Assembly: GCA_050287725.1 (NCBI GenBank)
Contig: JBNKCL010000075.1
Coordinates: 1 to 23,882, forward strand
Length of the DNA stretch: 23,882 nucleotides
Reading direction: 5' to 3'
Source: CBFDBF01 sp050287725
GTDB taxonomy: Bacteria > Pseudomonadota > Gammaproteobacteria > Chromatiales > Chromatiaceae
Positions 23,876 through 23,882 of the stretch are shown here, in pieces. The translations under genes and the position numbers were made by a program. Below the pieces are notes generated by a model, which saw only the letters and a program-made list of their open reading frames with translations, was not told the origin of the DNA and made no database searches. The number at the start of each line of letters is the position of its first letter. The first letter of the stretch is position 1.

Positions 23876-23882
23876 ATGAACC
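23876..23882 (+). CDS. atpC: probable start of ATP synthase subunit epsilon (cut by the right edge)
   Basis: An ATG at 23876 begins 30 bases after the atpD stop and is preceded by GCGGGG, a plausible ribosome-binding site. Only two codons (Met, Asn) and one base are visible. The call rests on position, since atpC normally follows atpD. Confidence 0.45.

Overview
This window is the replication-origin neighbourhood of a gammaproteobacterial chromosome. Reading from the left, the order is gyrB (partial), recF, dnaN and dnaA on the minus strand, then rpmH, rnpA, yidC, mnmE, mnmG, rsmG, parA, parB and the atp operon on the plus strand. Transcription diverges from the dnaA region, as expected around oriC. 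The protein sequences (YidC with a large periplasmic domain, H+-type AtpE, RecF, DnaA) fit Gammaproteobacteria. The order resembles that of pseudomonads and sulfur-oxidising lineages, but I cannot name a genus from sequence alone.

Replication and segregation (1-5381 and 15243-16957): GyrB, RecF, the beta clamp and DnaA are encoded leftward. The dnaN-dnaA spacer (3518-3727) is very AT-rich, with two exact and two near-exact DnaA boxes. The dnaA-rpmH spacer has one exact box. Three near-identical 16-bp palindromes with core GTTCCACGTGGAAC match the bacterial parS centromere and lie in or just beside recF. The cognate ParA and ParB genes lie about 13-15 kb away on the other side of the origin.

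RNA and protein biogenesis (5382-11785): ribosomal protein L34, the RNase P protein, the YidC insertase, the two subunits of the MnmE-MnmG tRNA wobble-uridine modification enzyme and the RsmG 16S rRNA methyltransferase follow in the usual order. yidD, commonly found between rnpA and yidC, is absent here.

Accessory block (11786-15242): five genes sit between rsmG and parA, which are often adjacent. They encode the nucleoside phosphorylase PpnP, a Sel1-repeat lipoprotein, a secretin-like exported protein with an unrecognised middle, a second lipoprotein and a small cysteine-rich zinc-ribbon protein. This is the least conventional part of the window. The secretin-like protein is its most unusual member.

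Energy (16958-23882): a well-formed sigma70-type promoter with a palindrome over its -10 precedes atpI-atpB-atpE-atpF-atpH-atpA-atpG-atpD and what looks like the start of atpC. These encode the F1Fo ATP synthase. The last 70 or so codons of atpD switch abruptly in codon preference, which suggests recombination or a chimeric join near the right edge. No tRNA, rRNA, insertion sequence or CRISPR array was seen.
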